Origin: Cololabis saira
Taxonomy: Eukaryota > Chordata > Actinopteri > Beloniformes > Belonidae
Length of the DNA: 64,000 nucleotides
Direction of reading: 5' to 3'
Assembly (NCBI RefSeq): GCF_033807715.1
Contig: NC_084590.1
Location: 35,429,505 to 35,493,504, forward strand
Notes under the pieces: generated by a model
The model's database searches: none
What the model was told of the DNA's origin: nothing
The model's input: only the letters and a program-made list of their open reading frames with translations
Part shown: one piece after another, positions 1 through 9,499 of the stretch
Position numbering within the stretch: the stretch's first letter is position 1
Layout: each line of letters begins with the position of its first letter
Translations under genes and position numbers: made by a program

Positions 1-27
1 ACAACTTTTCCTGGATGATGCATTGAT

Positions 28-1345
28 GTGTCATTGCCACAAGATTTGCCCTGTCTCCCAACACAGTCTCAAGACAATGGTGAGGCTTCCAGGAGAAAGG
101 CAGTTAGTTTCTGTCAGAGAATTGGACAGGGCTGTAGACGGTCCTTAACCTATCAGCATGACTGGTACCTGCTCCTTTGTGCAAGAAGAAACAGAATGAG
201 TACCTCCAGGGCCCTACTGGAGTGAATGTCTCAGAACAAATAATCAGAAACAGATTTTGTGAGAGTGGCCTGAGGGTCAGAGGAGTGCGTTGTGCGTTGC
301 TGTCTGACGTCCTCTAATGGGCCAGGTGCTCAAAGCCTGGCACCTTGTTGCTCAACTGACATTTGTTTTTGTTTTTTTTCAATATTTTTTATCCCTGATT
401 TTTTTCCCATTTTTACCACCCCGTGCTCCTACCTAAGTCAGTCCTGGGAATTGCCATCTTCTACCAACCCAGGGAGGGCCCCGCACTGAGCTCAGGTCTC
501 CTTCTTAACCCCATCTGGCGCCCTCTGGCCAGAGGACTGTTGCATGTTTTTTGTGGAGGTAGCTCACATTAGCTACCAAGAGAACACAGGAACACAGAAG
601 GGCCCTTGCGCCAACCCCGCTGAAGTCATGGGGGAACTTAAAACGCACTTCAGCACCCACAGTATCCCCGGCAGGAATTGAATCCAGGGCCTTCTTGCTG
701 TGAGACGGCTGCACTACCAGCTGCGCCACCGTGCCCCCTCAACTGACATTTGTAATGGAACACCAGAATTGGCAGGTCCACCACTGGCGCCCTGTACTTT
801 TTACATGAGAGCAGGTCCATGTTGAGCATATGTGACAGGTGTTAAAGGGTTTGGAGAAGAATTTGAGGATACCTGTGACATTGTTCAGCATGGTTTGTTA
901 GAGGCACACTGATGGTCTGGGGAGACATATTGTATCTATGGAAGGATGCACAGACATCTGCAGGATAGACGATGACACTCTTAACTGTTAATAAGTATCC
1001 AGATTAAATACTTGGACCCACTGTCGGACCCTACACTGATGTAGTGTCTCCCAGGTTCCTCCTGGTGCACAGCAATGCACGGCCTTGTGTAGTGAGAGAA
1101 TGCAGGGAGCTGGAGGTTGAAGAAATTGATACCATTGATTGGTCCCCACGCTCGCCTGACCTAAATCCAATAGAACACCCCTGGGACATTAAGTTTCAAT
1201 CCATCCAACACCAACAGGTTGCAGCTCAGACTATCCAAGAGCTTAGTGATGCCCATGCCCAGATCTAGGAAGAGATACCCTAGGACTTTATCTGTCATTT
1301 TATTCGGCGAATGCCCGAACATTGTCAGCCAGTAGGGTGGCCTTT
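28..1345 (+). pseudogene. Tc1-like transposase pseudogene
   Basis: Tc1 transposases are DDE enzymes of about 340 residues that cut and paste the element at TA sites. The 1044-1268 frame reads LVHSNARPCVV, then IDTIDWSPRSPDLNPIEHPW. This is the catalytic block with the SPDLNPIE signature, the region of the second Asp and the final acidic residue. The usual HDNARPH is altered to HSNARPC, so the conserved Asp is lost. The 28-225 frame matches the N-terminal helix-turn-helix part (RRSLTYQHDWYLLLCARRNRMS). The coding path changes frame several times and the SINE at 367-737 interrupts it. It cannot encode an active enzyme. Confidence 0.85.
367..737 (-). mobile_element. tRNA-derived SINE, family I, copy 1 (371 bp)
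   Basis: Read on the minus strand it starts GGGGCACGGTGGCGCAGCTG, with a box A-like TGGCGCAGCTGGTAGTGC and a box B-like GGATTCAATTCC, as in a tRNA-related RNA polymerase III promoter. It ends in a T/A-rich tail around 367-400. Perfect 16-bp target duplications (CTCAACTGACATTTGT) lie at 351-366 and 738-753. This copy lacks the internal segment of roughly 105 bp found in the copy at 19814-20294. A minus-strand open frame across 505-729 is incidental. Confidence 0.9.
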
Positions 1346-1360
1346 AATTAAACAGGCAAA

Positions 1361-1874
1361 ACGTATACATTATTAATGGAAAACCTGAAATTCTGACCAT
1401 TGGTGAGGTACAGCAAGGACAATAGTACTTGTTCTATAGGGGGACAAAGTGGTTATCACTGCAGAAAAAAAAAGCTAAAGCATGAATGACAGAATTTCGT
1501 TCAAAGATAATGGGAAAGGATGCGATCATGCAGTAAATGTCAGAGGGGAGAGCACTGGAGAAGATGAACAGTGGTCTAGGGGGACGAGCACCATAGGAAC
1601 AGTAAGTCTTTTTGCACTGTACTTCATTATATGTTTCCAGGCATGTGATTTTATCATTTCAATAGCTGGCATCCGTAGCATGAGCAAGCTGGCTAGCCAG
1701 TGTCAAGGCTGCACTTCCATGTTTTCATTTAAACATATCCTACAACATTTAATTATTAAATGGTAAAATAAGGCTCACGTGATAGATTGGTCGTGTGAAG
1801 CAAATTATTATAGCACAATTCAAAAAAGTAATAATAAAAAAAACTAGTTAAAATATGTGTTTTGAAACTCAAGC
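1361..1874. other. Unassigned spacer
   Basis: No recognisable gene or repeat. A 94-codon plus-strand frame at 1482-1766 has no domain I know and looks like chance. Confidence 0.5.
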
Positions 1875-2224
1875 TTAAAGGAGATTGAGGCAGGATTGAG
1901 GCAGGATTTATGAAAAACATTTGCATACGTTTTAAGTTTTCTAGTAATAATGTCAGATGAAGCGTTCCAAACCCAAAAGAATGAGCCCTCTAGTGTATCT
2001 CTCCGTTGCCTTGAACAGGCTGTGTGCTGCAAAATGTGCTGCAATTCCGGGCCGGAATTTCCCGCGCTGTCCTGCGGATGTGACGTCACATGACGCTGCA
2101 TGCGCGTTTTCCCCGTTCTCCCGTGCCGGCTTCGCTGTTGGTTGCAGTACCCCGAACGGCCGCCGTGGCGAAGGGTGGCGCTATAGAGTCTCATTTCTTA
2201 AAAGGAGCCTCATGCTCCTTTAAA
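1875..2224 (-). mobile_element. TTAA-terminated MITE, copy 1
   Basis: The ends are TTAAAGGAGATTGAGGC and GCCTCATGCTCCTTTAA, imperfect inverted repeats with TTAA at both outer edges. The interior matches, in inverted orientation, the copy at 9152-9499. Shared landmarks include a TGACGTCACAT block, the stretch leading to GAACGCTTCATCTGACATTA, and CTAGCGCCACC near the other end. TTAA duplications are typical of piggyBac-like (or Kolobok-like) elements, so this is probably a non-autonomous derivative. Frames on both strands, such as 1957-2223, are not considered genes. Confidence 0.8.
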
Positions 2225-2229
2225 AGTAA

Positions 2230-2690
2230 CAGTGCAGATTTGGAGCTTCATTCAAATGCAGCTGAGAACAGGTGTATCTTCAACCTGGATTTAAACTAGC
2301 TGAGTGTTTTAGCTGATCTGAGGCTTTCTGGGAGTTTTTTTCCAGACATGTGGAGCATACAAGCTGAACACAGCTTCTCCATGTTTGGTTCTGACTCTGG
2401 GAACTGATAAAACTGGATCTGAGGGATCTGGAAAGTTTATACTAAGTCACGAGGTCACTGATGTATTTTGGTCTTAGACCATTCAGAGATTTATAGACCA
2501 AAATCAGAACTTTAAAGTCTATCCTCTGATGGACAGGCAGTTGTAAAGACCTCAGAGCTGGACCAATGTGGTCCACTTTTTTTGGTCTTAGTGAGGACTC
2601 AAGCAGCAGGGTTCTGAATGAGCTGCAGTTGTCTAACTGATTTTTTTAGGTAGACTTATAAAGATGCTGTTACAACAATCGACAATCAGC
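2230..2690 (-). pseudogene. LINE 3' part (L2/Maui-like ORF2 C-terminus and tail), decayed
   Basis: On the minus strand this reads as the C-terminal part of a non-LTR retrotransposon ORF. It runs from a DCCNS motif through a diverged QL..Q.AAAR-like block to VPRVRTKHGEAVFSLYAPHVW, the usual end of these teleost ORFs. Frameshifts and stops are frequent. It belongs with the RT piece at 2996-3905, but several hundred bp of ORF between them are missing and a different repeat occupies the junction. The assignment to an L2-type element is from remembered family features. Confidence 0.75.
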
Positions 2691-2995
2691 GTCTTTATGG
2701 TTTGACATAAAGAGTCGTGGGTGGTGTTATCGGACTCGGTTTTGAGTCCTTGAACATAATTGGTGCAAATGATCCCCGCCCCTTTTTCTGATTGGTCGAT
2801 ATTTGATAATCCCTATTTTCTGCCATAACTTTTGAATGGGTTGATATAGAGAGTCGTGGCTGGTGTCATCCGCTAAATGTCCAGGCCTGAAAACATCTAC
2901 AGTATATGCAAGTCATACAAGCTCTTCCACTGCAGCACGCCTGAACTTGCACAAGGGTGCGTGGGCCCATTCATCGCTGCTTGCAGCTTTAATTC
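2691..2995. repeat. Dispersed teleost repeat inserted at a LINE break
   Basis: This is a segment of about 300 bp containing the phrase GAGAGTCGTGGCTGGTGTCA and ending with CATCGCTGCTTGCAGCTTTA. I recognise it as a common fish repeat but cannot classify it. It contains two related blocks of about 35 bp, near 2700-2738 and 2838-2876, each with AGAGTCGTGG.TGGTGT.ATC. It lies between two parts of one LINE. Confidence 0.55.
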
Positions 2996-3905
2996 ACACA
3001 TGTAATTGTCCTGATCAGATGTTAAGTTGCCTATTGACACTTCCTGTTCTCTAAGTATGTTTTGAACCAGTTCAGTACAGGTCCGGAAAAACCTGTCCAG
3101 TTCTTCAGTCGTTTGAGTAACATATTGTCGTCAACTGTATCAAATACAACACTGAGATCCAGTAAAACTAAGTCTGTATTCAAACATACAGTATGTCATT
3201 AAATACATTGGTCAGCGCAATCTCAGTGGTGTGGTGCTGTCTAAAACCTGACTGGAAGGCATCATAGCAGTTATTTTGTTTTGAAAAGTAATTTACCTGT
3301 TGAAAAAACACTTTTTCAATGATACTGAAAAATGGGAGATTTGAGATCGGCCTGTGGTTGTTCAGTTGTGTCTTGTCAAGATTTTCCTTTTTCACCAGAG
3401 GTTAAATTACAGCTTTTTAGTGTTTTGGAAACACAATTGACATTAAGGACAAGTTCACAAACTGTAACAGGTCTGACTCAAAAATCATTAGGACCTTTTT
3501 GAAAAAACCTATTGTCAGGATGTCTAAACAGCAATAGGAGGAGATCAGTAGACAATAAGATGCCCTCCAGGTCTTTGCTGTCAATGCGATGGAACTGTGT
3601 CATGGTGTTGAACTGGTTTTCAGTGGACACAGTACATATCCTGAACCTGCGGTTGATGTTCCAACTGCTTGTCTAATATTTTGTATTTTGTCTGTGAAGA
3701 ATTTGGCAAAGTCATTGCAGGCCACGGTAGAATGAAGTTCAGCTGCCACTGATACAGGGGGGTTTGTTAGCCTGTCAACTGTAGCAAATAAGGCCCGAGC
3801 ATTAAGACTGTTTTTGATGATATTGTTAGATAATGCAAACAGAAGTTTTTGTTTTTGTGTTGTTTTTTTGTTAATGTATGAATTGAATTGAACAGGCATT
3901 AAGCA
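2996..3905 (-). pseudogene. LINE reverse transcriptase fragment (L2/Maui-like)
   Basis: Non-LTR reverse transcriptases copy element RNA at the insertion site. On the minus strand 3600-3899 carries the pre-RT region with ALFATVDRLTNPP and ACNDFAKFFTDKIQNIRQAV. Next, 3180-3395 carries the RT start (LNNHRPISNLPFFSIIEKVF, then FQSGFRQHHTTEIAL). Then 3060-3180 carries DLSVVFDTVDDNMLLKRL, the palm motif with the first catalytic Asp. The reading frame shifts between blocks. The endonuclease domain and the FADD-type motif are absent, so it is a dead fragment. Confidence 0.85.
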
Positions 3906-6374
3906 TCAATAATTCTTGCCACAGTAAACACTGTCAAAGGCTCTCATCAGAGTTGGTGAGCTTCCGTGACTGATGCCCGCTTGTGTAACAGAGTCCAGCC
4001 TTGCATCCTGTGGAGAAACACAAGAGTAGACAGATAAGGGAAGAAACATGTAGCAGGTCCCAGGGGGGTTAATTCTCAGATGGATATGGATTGCAGTGGC
4101 GGGCTGGCACTTCTGACAATTCTAGTGCCTTGTGGATGAGGCAACAGGGGCGAGATGCAGTGGTAGTGTGGTGCAGAGCGATGATGAAGTGACCCTGGTG
4201 CAGAGCACTGCTCCTTCTACTCTGTGACCCTTTGCCACCCGCTGAAGCTAGGATTGATGAGCAGCAGTTGATGAGGAGACACTGGGCAAGATTACAAACA
4301 TTCCACTTTATCTTCAGTGCAGCAACTCTTCAAAAAGTAACATTGTTCGCTTGTAATGGTTGCAGTTTCTCCATTGCTTGTCTCCCTCCACAGCCTGTAT
4401 ATGTTCTATATTTTCCTTAGGGGGAAATAAATGTAAAAAGGGATAACCTTGGACAGGCAAGTAAATGCTCATAGGGACACAAAGTATGAGGAGCTGGAGG
4501 TGCTTTAGTGTTTTAATTTATTTAATCATATTCTCAGTGCTAATCATGTGTGCATGTGCATTATCCAACTGCTGAATATTATACATCTAGACTTTTCATG
4601 GCCCGGATTCAGTGTTTCTGTTTGTTAACGAGCTTGTTCTTTCTTTAAGTCAGCCCAGAAACATGAAAGGCGGAGAAACCGTTTAAATTCAGCACTTTCT
4701 TTTTCAGAAGCACTTGTGTTGGATAAGACTATTTTCATTGTTGTTGAAAGAAGGACAGGTTCACTTCTAACTATTTGAATTACTCCACAGATTGGACCTA
4801 CTCTCAACAAATGAAGATGAATAGGATGGAAAGATTACAGGAGAGGTGCTGCCTCAGATTTTAATAATTCTCCCCTCAGAGTAGCAGGTGCAGTTCAGAA
4901 ACAGGTGCACAGTTTTATTGGATCTCAGCGTTGTATCCTAGCAACCTGGCTGTGGGAATAGTCGTGTGCCCCGCCCATGCCCAAGGGGCTGCTGGGATTG
5001 AGAATTTGATTCAGGCTTTAGGCCAGTCATGGGGATTGCAAATCATCAGTGCAGCTCTTAAGAGATGTGAGAACCTGGCAGCCCTGAGGGTGCAAACTCA
5101 ACTCCAGCGACGATTTGAAAGAAACCTTGATGACTCAGCAGGCTACATCCCTATTCCTTCGTATTCTGATGATCATGCTCTCTGAGGATGATCCGCATAC
5201 TCAGTAGAAAGAAATCAGTACATACTCCAGCTATACTGTACTGTATGTACACAGGAGGGTTATTTAATTGTCAAACGTGTGTTTACTGAAATGCTTTTGA
5301 GACTTTATATTTGACTATGCTCCTTTCTGCAAGTGTGAGGCTATGCATACACACCTGTACTCTCCTGTTTTTTAAAGTGATTCCAAATTCACAGTGGGAA
5401 GCTGCTAATGAAGATCATGGGCACCTGAGCTGTAGTAAACAAGTCTTGCTGTTTACAACTTTAAACTCATCCCTTGAAAACACCAGCTATATGAGAAAAA
5501 AACTAGAGCGATGCATCAGTGAAGTGGGGACAGTCAGGGGAGGGCCAGGAGAAGAATCAAGTTTGTGGAAATAGATGTCCCTGCACTGAGAGTAGGAAAA
5601 AGGATGGAAAAAATGTGAAATATGGTACAAGACTGTTGTCAGACAGAGTCAGTGTTAGTTAAAGGGATGCATGATGAGGAGGTGAGATAGTGAGTGAGGG
5701 AAGAAGCAAGGGAGGGAGGATGGTAATATGCTGACCCACTTTGCAGTAACCATGCTGAGATCTTAACCAGTGCTGCAATAAATAACACACAGCAGGCCAG
5801 CAGAGCTTAACAGCTGCGTGGTGGCAGTCTGAACACCCTCATTCACTGCCACTGCTCGCCCTGCAACTTCCACCCCTGACCTCATAACTCTGCTCATCAC
5901 TTTCAACACACATCTATTGATACACCCAAGGTCTTTCCTTACTCGATTGTGCACAATGCAATCACCTCACTGGATGCATGTTGAATAATATCTCGGATTA
6001 ATCTGTAAATGTGCATGTTTAATGTCAAATGTCAAAAAGACTGATAAAGGAATGAACTTTAAAGGCAACACAAGCAGAGTAGAGTCTCTAAAGAAAGATG
6101 GAAAGAGGGGGGCGACATATAGGGGGATGAGAAATAGAAAAAGAGAAGTTGCAGTAAACACTTGTATTATTAAATGGATAAATGTCGCTTAAGGGTGGAA
6201 AGAATACATTTTAAAAAATCACAGTGTACTTTACAAAAAAGAAAAGAAAAAAAGAACATATTATTGACTATCACATAGCCTTTTTAAGTAAAGTCTGTTA
6301 GACAAGCCAAATTCTACTGTGAGCTCAACATTCTTGCTTTTGGAATCAATTGATTTGCAAAGTAGATAGACCTG
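3906..6374. other. Unassigned region
   Basis: I see no recognised repeat or gene here. The longest plausible frames are 84 codons at 4931-5185 and 87 codons at 5311-5574, both plus strand. Neither has a known motif or good splice-like borders. The 6030-6300 part is purine-rich. Confidence 0.45.
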
Positions 6375-6470
6375 TCCAGGGCGGACCCCTGCCTCTCTCC
6401 TGTAATGAGCTGGGATAGGCTCCAGCAGACCCCCTTGACCCTGCAAAGGATACGAGTATAGAAAATGAAT
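6375..6470 (+). mobile_element. SINE family II 3'-part fragment
   Basis: The minus strand reads GGAGCCTATCCCAGCTCATT and CCTGGACAGGTC, matching the 16410-16804 SINE II copy in the opposite orientation. Only about 95 bp remain. Confidence 0.75.
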
Positions 6471-6959
6471 AAATTATTTGCAAGGATCTTTTTTACCTGA
6501 GTCATGTTCCCGTTGGACAGAAAGGCACAATTATCAGTGTTTATGACAGAAGCACACTTGCTAGACACTTGCTTTCTTTACATAACACTCAAAATATGTG
6601 GTTGAATCAAGAATACTAAGTGAATTGGAAGTTTTATCCCATTATTATTGCAAAAATATCATAAAAGTACTTTTGTCTGTCTCAACTCTCACAACGTTTT
6701 TTATAATTTGGTGTTGTGTAATACAGATTTGGGGGTGTAGCCAAGCTAGCTGAGCAGTGATAAACTGGGGGCAGATGTGTTTATTTATTTATTTTAAATG
6801 GCAAGATGGATTTAATGTCTCTTGGTTCTTACAAACACTTATATCAAAAGACAATTATTTATTTAATTTAACATAAACTTTCAACTGAAGCTAATATTAC
6901 AAAAATTTACTTTCCATGATTTAATTGAAGGATGAATGAAGCAGCATCAACAAGAGGAA
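6471..6959. other. Unassigned AT-rich spacer
   Basis: AT-rich sequence with TTTATTTATTTATTT near 6780. No gene or repeat family recognised. Confidence 0.45.
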
Positions 6960-7235
6960 GCACACCGCTCCTAGGTTGGCCTCCCTCAACTGGCTCCCAG
7001 TAGAGTATCAAAATGTAGATTTGGAGGATGGGACTTCTGCTATCATGCACCATTACTATGGAACCAACTCCCAATTGGGGTTAAGGAGGCTGACACCTCC
7101 AGTTCGTGTTAACTTTAGTGCTTTAGGGCCAGTAATCATAGCTGCAGCTACAGGACTAGAGCAGACTTGTCTCACTCCTTTTGCTCTCCTCTTCTTCTCT
7201 CTTTTCTTAAGCCCAATCCACACCTATAGAAGTAT
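6960..7235 (+). pseudogene. Rex1-like LINE ORF2 C-terminus, decayed
   Basis: The sequence around 6985-7130 encodes the end of a LINE ORF. Landmarks are SLNWLPV, a block homologous to GGRAFCYQAPLLWNQLPIWV in the 28.5-kb LINE (mutated here to MHHYYGTNSQLGLRRL in another frame), and a decayed end. The 3' untranslated part continues at 8388 after the 7246-8387 insertion. The element lacks its 5' ORF and is inactive. Confidence 0.75.
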
Positions 7236-7245
7236 CTCATAAGCA

Positions 7246-8387
7246 AGGACGTGCGGTCAGGGGAGGCAGAGCCTCACCTGTCATCATGACAAGTAAAAGG
7301 AATAATAATGATAAGATCAAATAAATATTAATATTTGTCCACTGATCTTTATGTATGATTATTTTCGAACATTTCTATTGTCAAAATCGCTGAATTTACC
7401 TATTTCCTGTTCAAATACAGGGCTGAAACGTGAGGTGCGGCAGCAACGATCCGAGCCTCACCTCTGATTGCGCAATCCATCACAAACAGGGTTGATACGT
7501 GCAATTGGCGCGTGCTGGTTGCCGTATCTCTGCATGTCGCCAATATAATGTTTGCAGATACATTTATATACCTGGATTTTCCACAGTCTTGCTAACATTT
7601 CAACTTTTTTCTCCAAATTGTTCTTCAACATTAATTTCGACTTTTTTCTCGACATTTCAACTTTTTTCAAAAAAATCTTCCTCCTCTAAAATATTATTTT
7701 TATTTTTCTCCTGCCTGGCCCTAATACTCTTCCATAGTTTTCATTTCAATCTTATAAAAAAAGTGTAGCTTTTGTAGTTTCATATGATACCCACTACGTT
7801 GGGTAGGAGAAAATTGATCTTGCATTTTGTTGCATTTTGTTATGGGTGTTGCTCGCGTTGGTGGCGCCATAATTTGTTGCATATGTATTTTTAAGTTGTT
7901 AAATCAAATCCTTTTGTTGACAAAACGTATTTGGAGTTTTGACATATTGGCTTTAGGGCTTCTTGTTTGAGAAACAGTTGAAAGAAAATCAGAATTAAAA
8001 GCTTTTTAAAAACAACTGAATATTTCACTAAAGGTCAAAATTTAAATCTGTGTTTTTGTACACCACTCTATGGGGTACAAAAAGCGTACACTGTACAAAC
8101 TCTCATTTGTGTTGTATGAATTGTAGAATTGCGACGGCCAACACACAGAAGGTGCAGAGCAAATGTCCTCTATCCACTTTCTTTCGCTGCTGTAAGTGTA
8201 ACGTTTTTTTTCTTATCTTTACGTATACGTACCTCGTGTGTGTGTGTGTCGGTGTGTTTGTGTGAAGAATGCTGATGAGACATGAAATAACCAGTAGCCA
8301 ATTGAATAAGCTACCCCTGGGTTTATATAGTTGTAAATCTGACCCTAAAGGAGTCAGTGCCTCACCAACCATGAAACTCACCGCACG
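7246..8387. mobile_element. Non-autonomous DNA transposon (1.14 kb) inside the LINE
   Basis: Near its ends lie the short inverted repeats CGTGCGGTCA (7250-7259) and TCACCGCACG (8378-8387). The sequence CTCATAAGCA is repeated at 7236-7245 and 8388-8397, and it joins the two parts of the Rex1-like LINE precisely. The start GGAGGCAGAGCCTCACCTGTC resembles hAT-like teleost elements I have seen, but the superfamily is uncertain: the duplication looks like 10 bp rather than 8. No transposase is visible. The 139-codon minus frame at 8103-8522 crosses the boundary and is not a gene. Confidence 0.7.
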
Positions 8388-9065
8388 CTCATAAGCATAA
8401 TTGCAGTCCATTGTTGTTGTAGTTTGTTGTGCTGGTCTGCCCCCCCTTTTCTCTTCTGTACATGTTTGCAGGCCAGAACTTCCAGAGCTGCATGGTGACC
8501 TCCAGTCCCATCCTCTGACCATCCGAGTGTTTACCTCCCTCTGTCTGTATAGATGTCTCTATTCGATATCTACTGACATCCTGCCCTGCGGTCCCACCCT
8601 CTGACCAGCTCAGTGTCTGCTGTCTACACCTGTTTATACAGTCGTCTCTGTAGTACACCAGCTAGCAATGTATTGGTAATATATACATAGACCTCTTAGT
8701 TCTCCAGCTAACGGATAATCAATACTAAATATATCTTGTCTTTTGTTCCTTTGACAATATATATGTGCCTCTCCTCTCTCTGTTCTTCATTCTCTCTTTC
8801 CTATCTCCCTTTTCCTGCTCTACCTGGCTGGCCTTCATCAGGAGGGTCCCTCTTATGAGCCATGTGCTGCTCAAGGTTTTTTCCCTCTTAAAGGGAAGTT
8901 TTTCCTTGCCACTGTTTTGCTTAAGGGTTTTCTCCCACTAGAGGGGTTTTTACCTGCCATTGTTTATGTAATAATTTCTCGGGGGTCATGCTCGAGGTCT
9001 CTGGATTAGCGCTTAGACACCACTTGTATTGAAATAGATGCTATGTAAAAAAAAATGTAATTAAA
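8388..9065 (+). mobile_element. Rex1-like LINE 3' untranslated region
   Basis: This matches the 3' region of the LINE at 29.6-29.9 kb (TGTAGTTTGTTGTGCTGG and TTTGCAGGCC...). It then continues through TTTTTCCTTGCCACTG, ACCTGCCATTGTTTATG and a terminal A-rich stretch near 9045. Rex1-like 3' ends in fish commonly have this layout. Confidence 0.7.
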
Positions 9066-9151
9066 ACTTGAATTAAGGAGCACACTACCATTTAAACAGC
9101 TAATTTTGATAGAAGTTAGTACAATGAAAGGAAAAAAAACAATATTATAAG

Positions 9152-9499
9152 TTAAAGGAGCTTGAGGCTCCTTTTAAGAAATGAGACTCTCTAGCGCCAC
9201 CCCTCACCATGACGGCTGTCGGGGGTACTGCAGCCAACAGCGAAGCCGACACGGGAGAACGAGGAGAACGCACATGCAGCGTCATGTGACGTCACATCCG
9301 CAGCCCAGTGCGGGAAATTTGGGACCGAATTGCAGCACATTTTGCAGCACACAGCCTGTTCAAGGCAACGGAGAGATACACTAGAGGGCTCATTCTTTTG
9401 GGTTTGGAACGCTTCATCTGACATTATTACTAGAAAACTTAAAATGTATACAGATTTTTTTCATAAATTCTGCCTCAATCCGGCCTCAAGCTCCTTTAA
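9152..9499 (+). mobile_element. TTAA-terminated MITE, copy 2
   Basis: It has perfect 17-bp terminal inverted repeats, TTAAAGGAGCTTGAGGC and GCCTCAAGCTCCTTTAA. The interior is the inverted match of 1875-2224, including the TGACGTCACAT block. The length (348 bp) agrees with copy 1 (350 bp). TTAA at both edges suggests piggyBac-type mobilisation. It encodes no transposase; frames on both strands are incidental. Confidence 0.85.

Larger units (their letters stand above)
1..1360 (+). mobile_element. Tc1-like DNA transposon relic, split by a SINE, 5' part cut by window edge
   Basis: Both sides of the SINE at 367-737 carry one decayed Tc1-type element. The sequence up to 350 corresponds to the N-terminal DNA-binding half of the transposase. 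The sequence from 754 on corresponds to the catalytic half and ends near 1345. The left inverted repeat is not visible, and I could not place the right one securely. The copy is dead: it has several frameshifts and stops. It must be older than the SINE inside it. The Tc1/mariner assignment rests on the DDE-region peptide described in the next entry. Confidence 0.85.

Noticed and set aside
4931..5185. 84-codon frame with a fairly protein-like sequence
   Set aside because: No recognised domain, splice border or repeat relation; nothing decides between chance and a decayed exon.
8103..8522. 139-codon minus-strand frame
   Set aside because: It crosses the border between an inserted DNA transposon and LINE 3' sequence and has no known motif.
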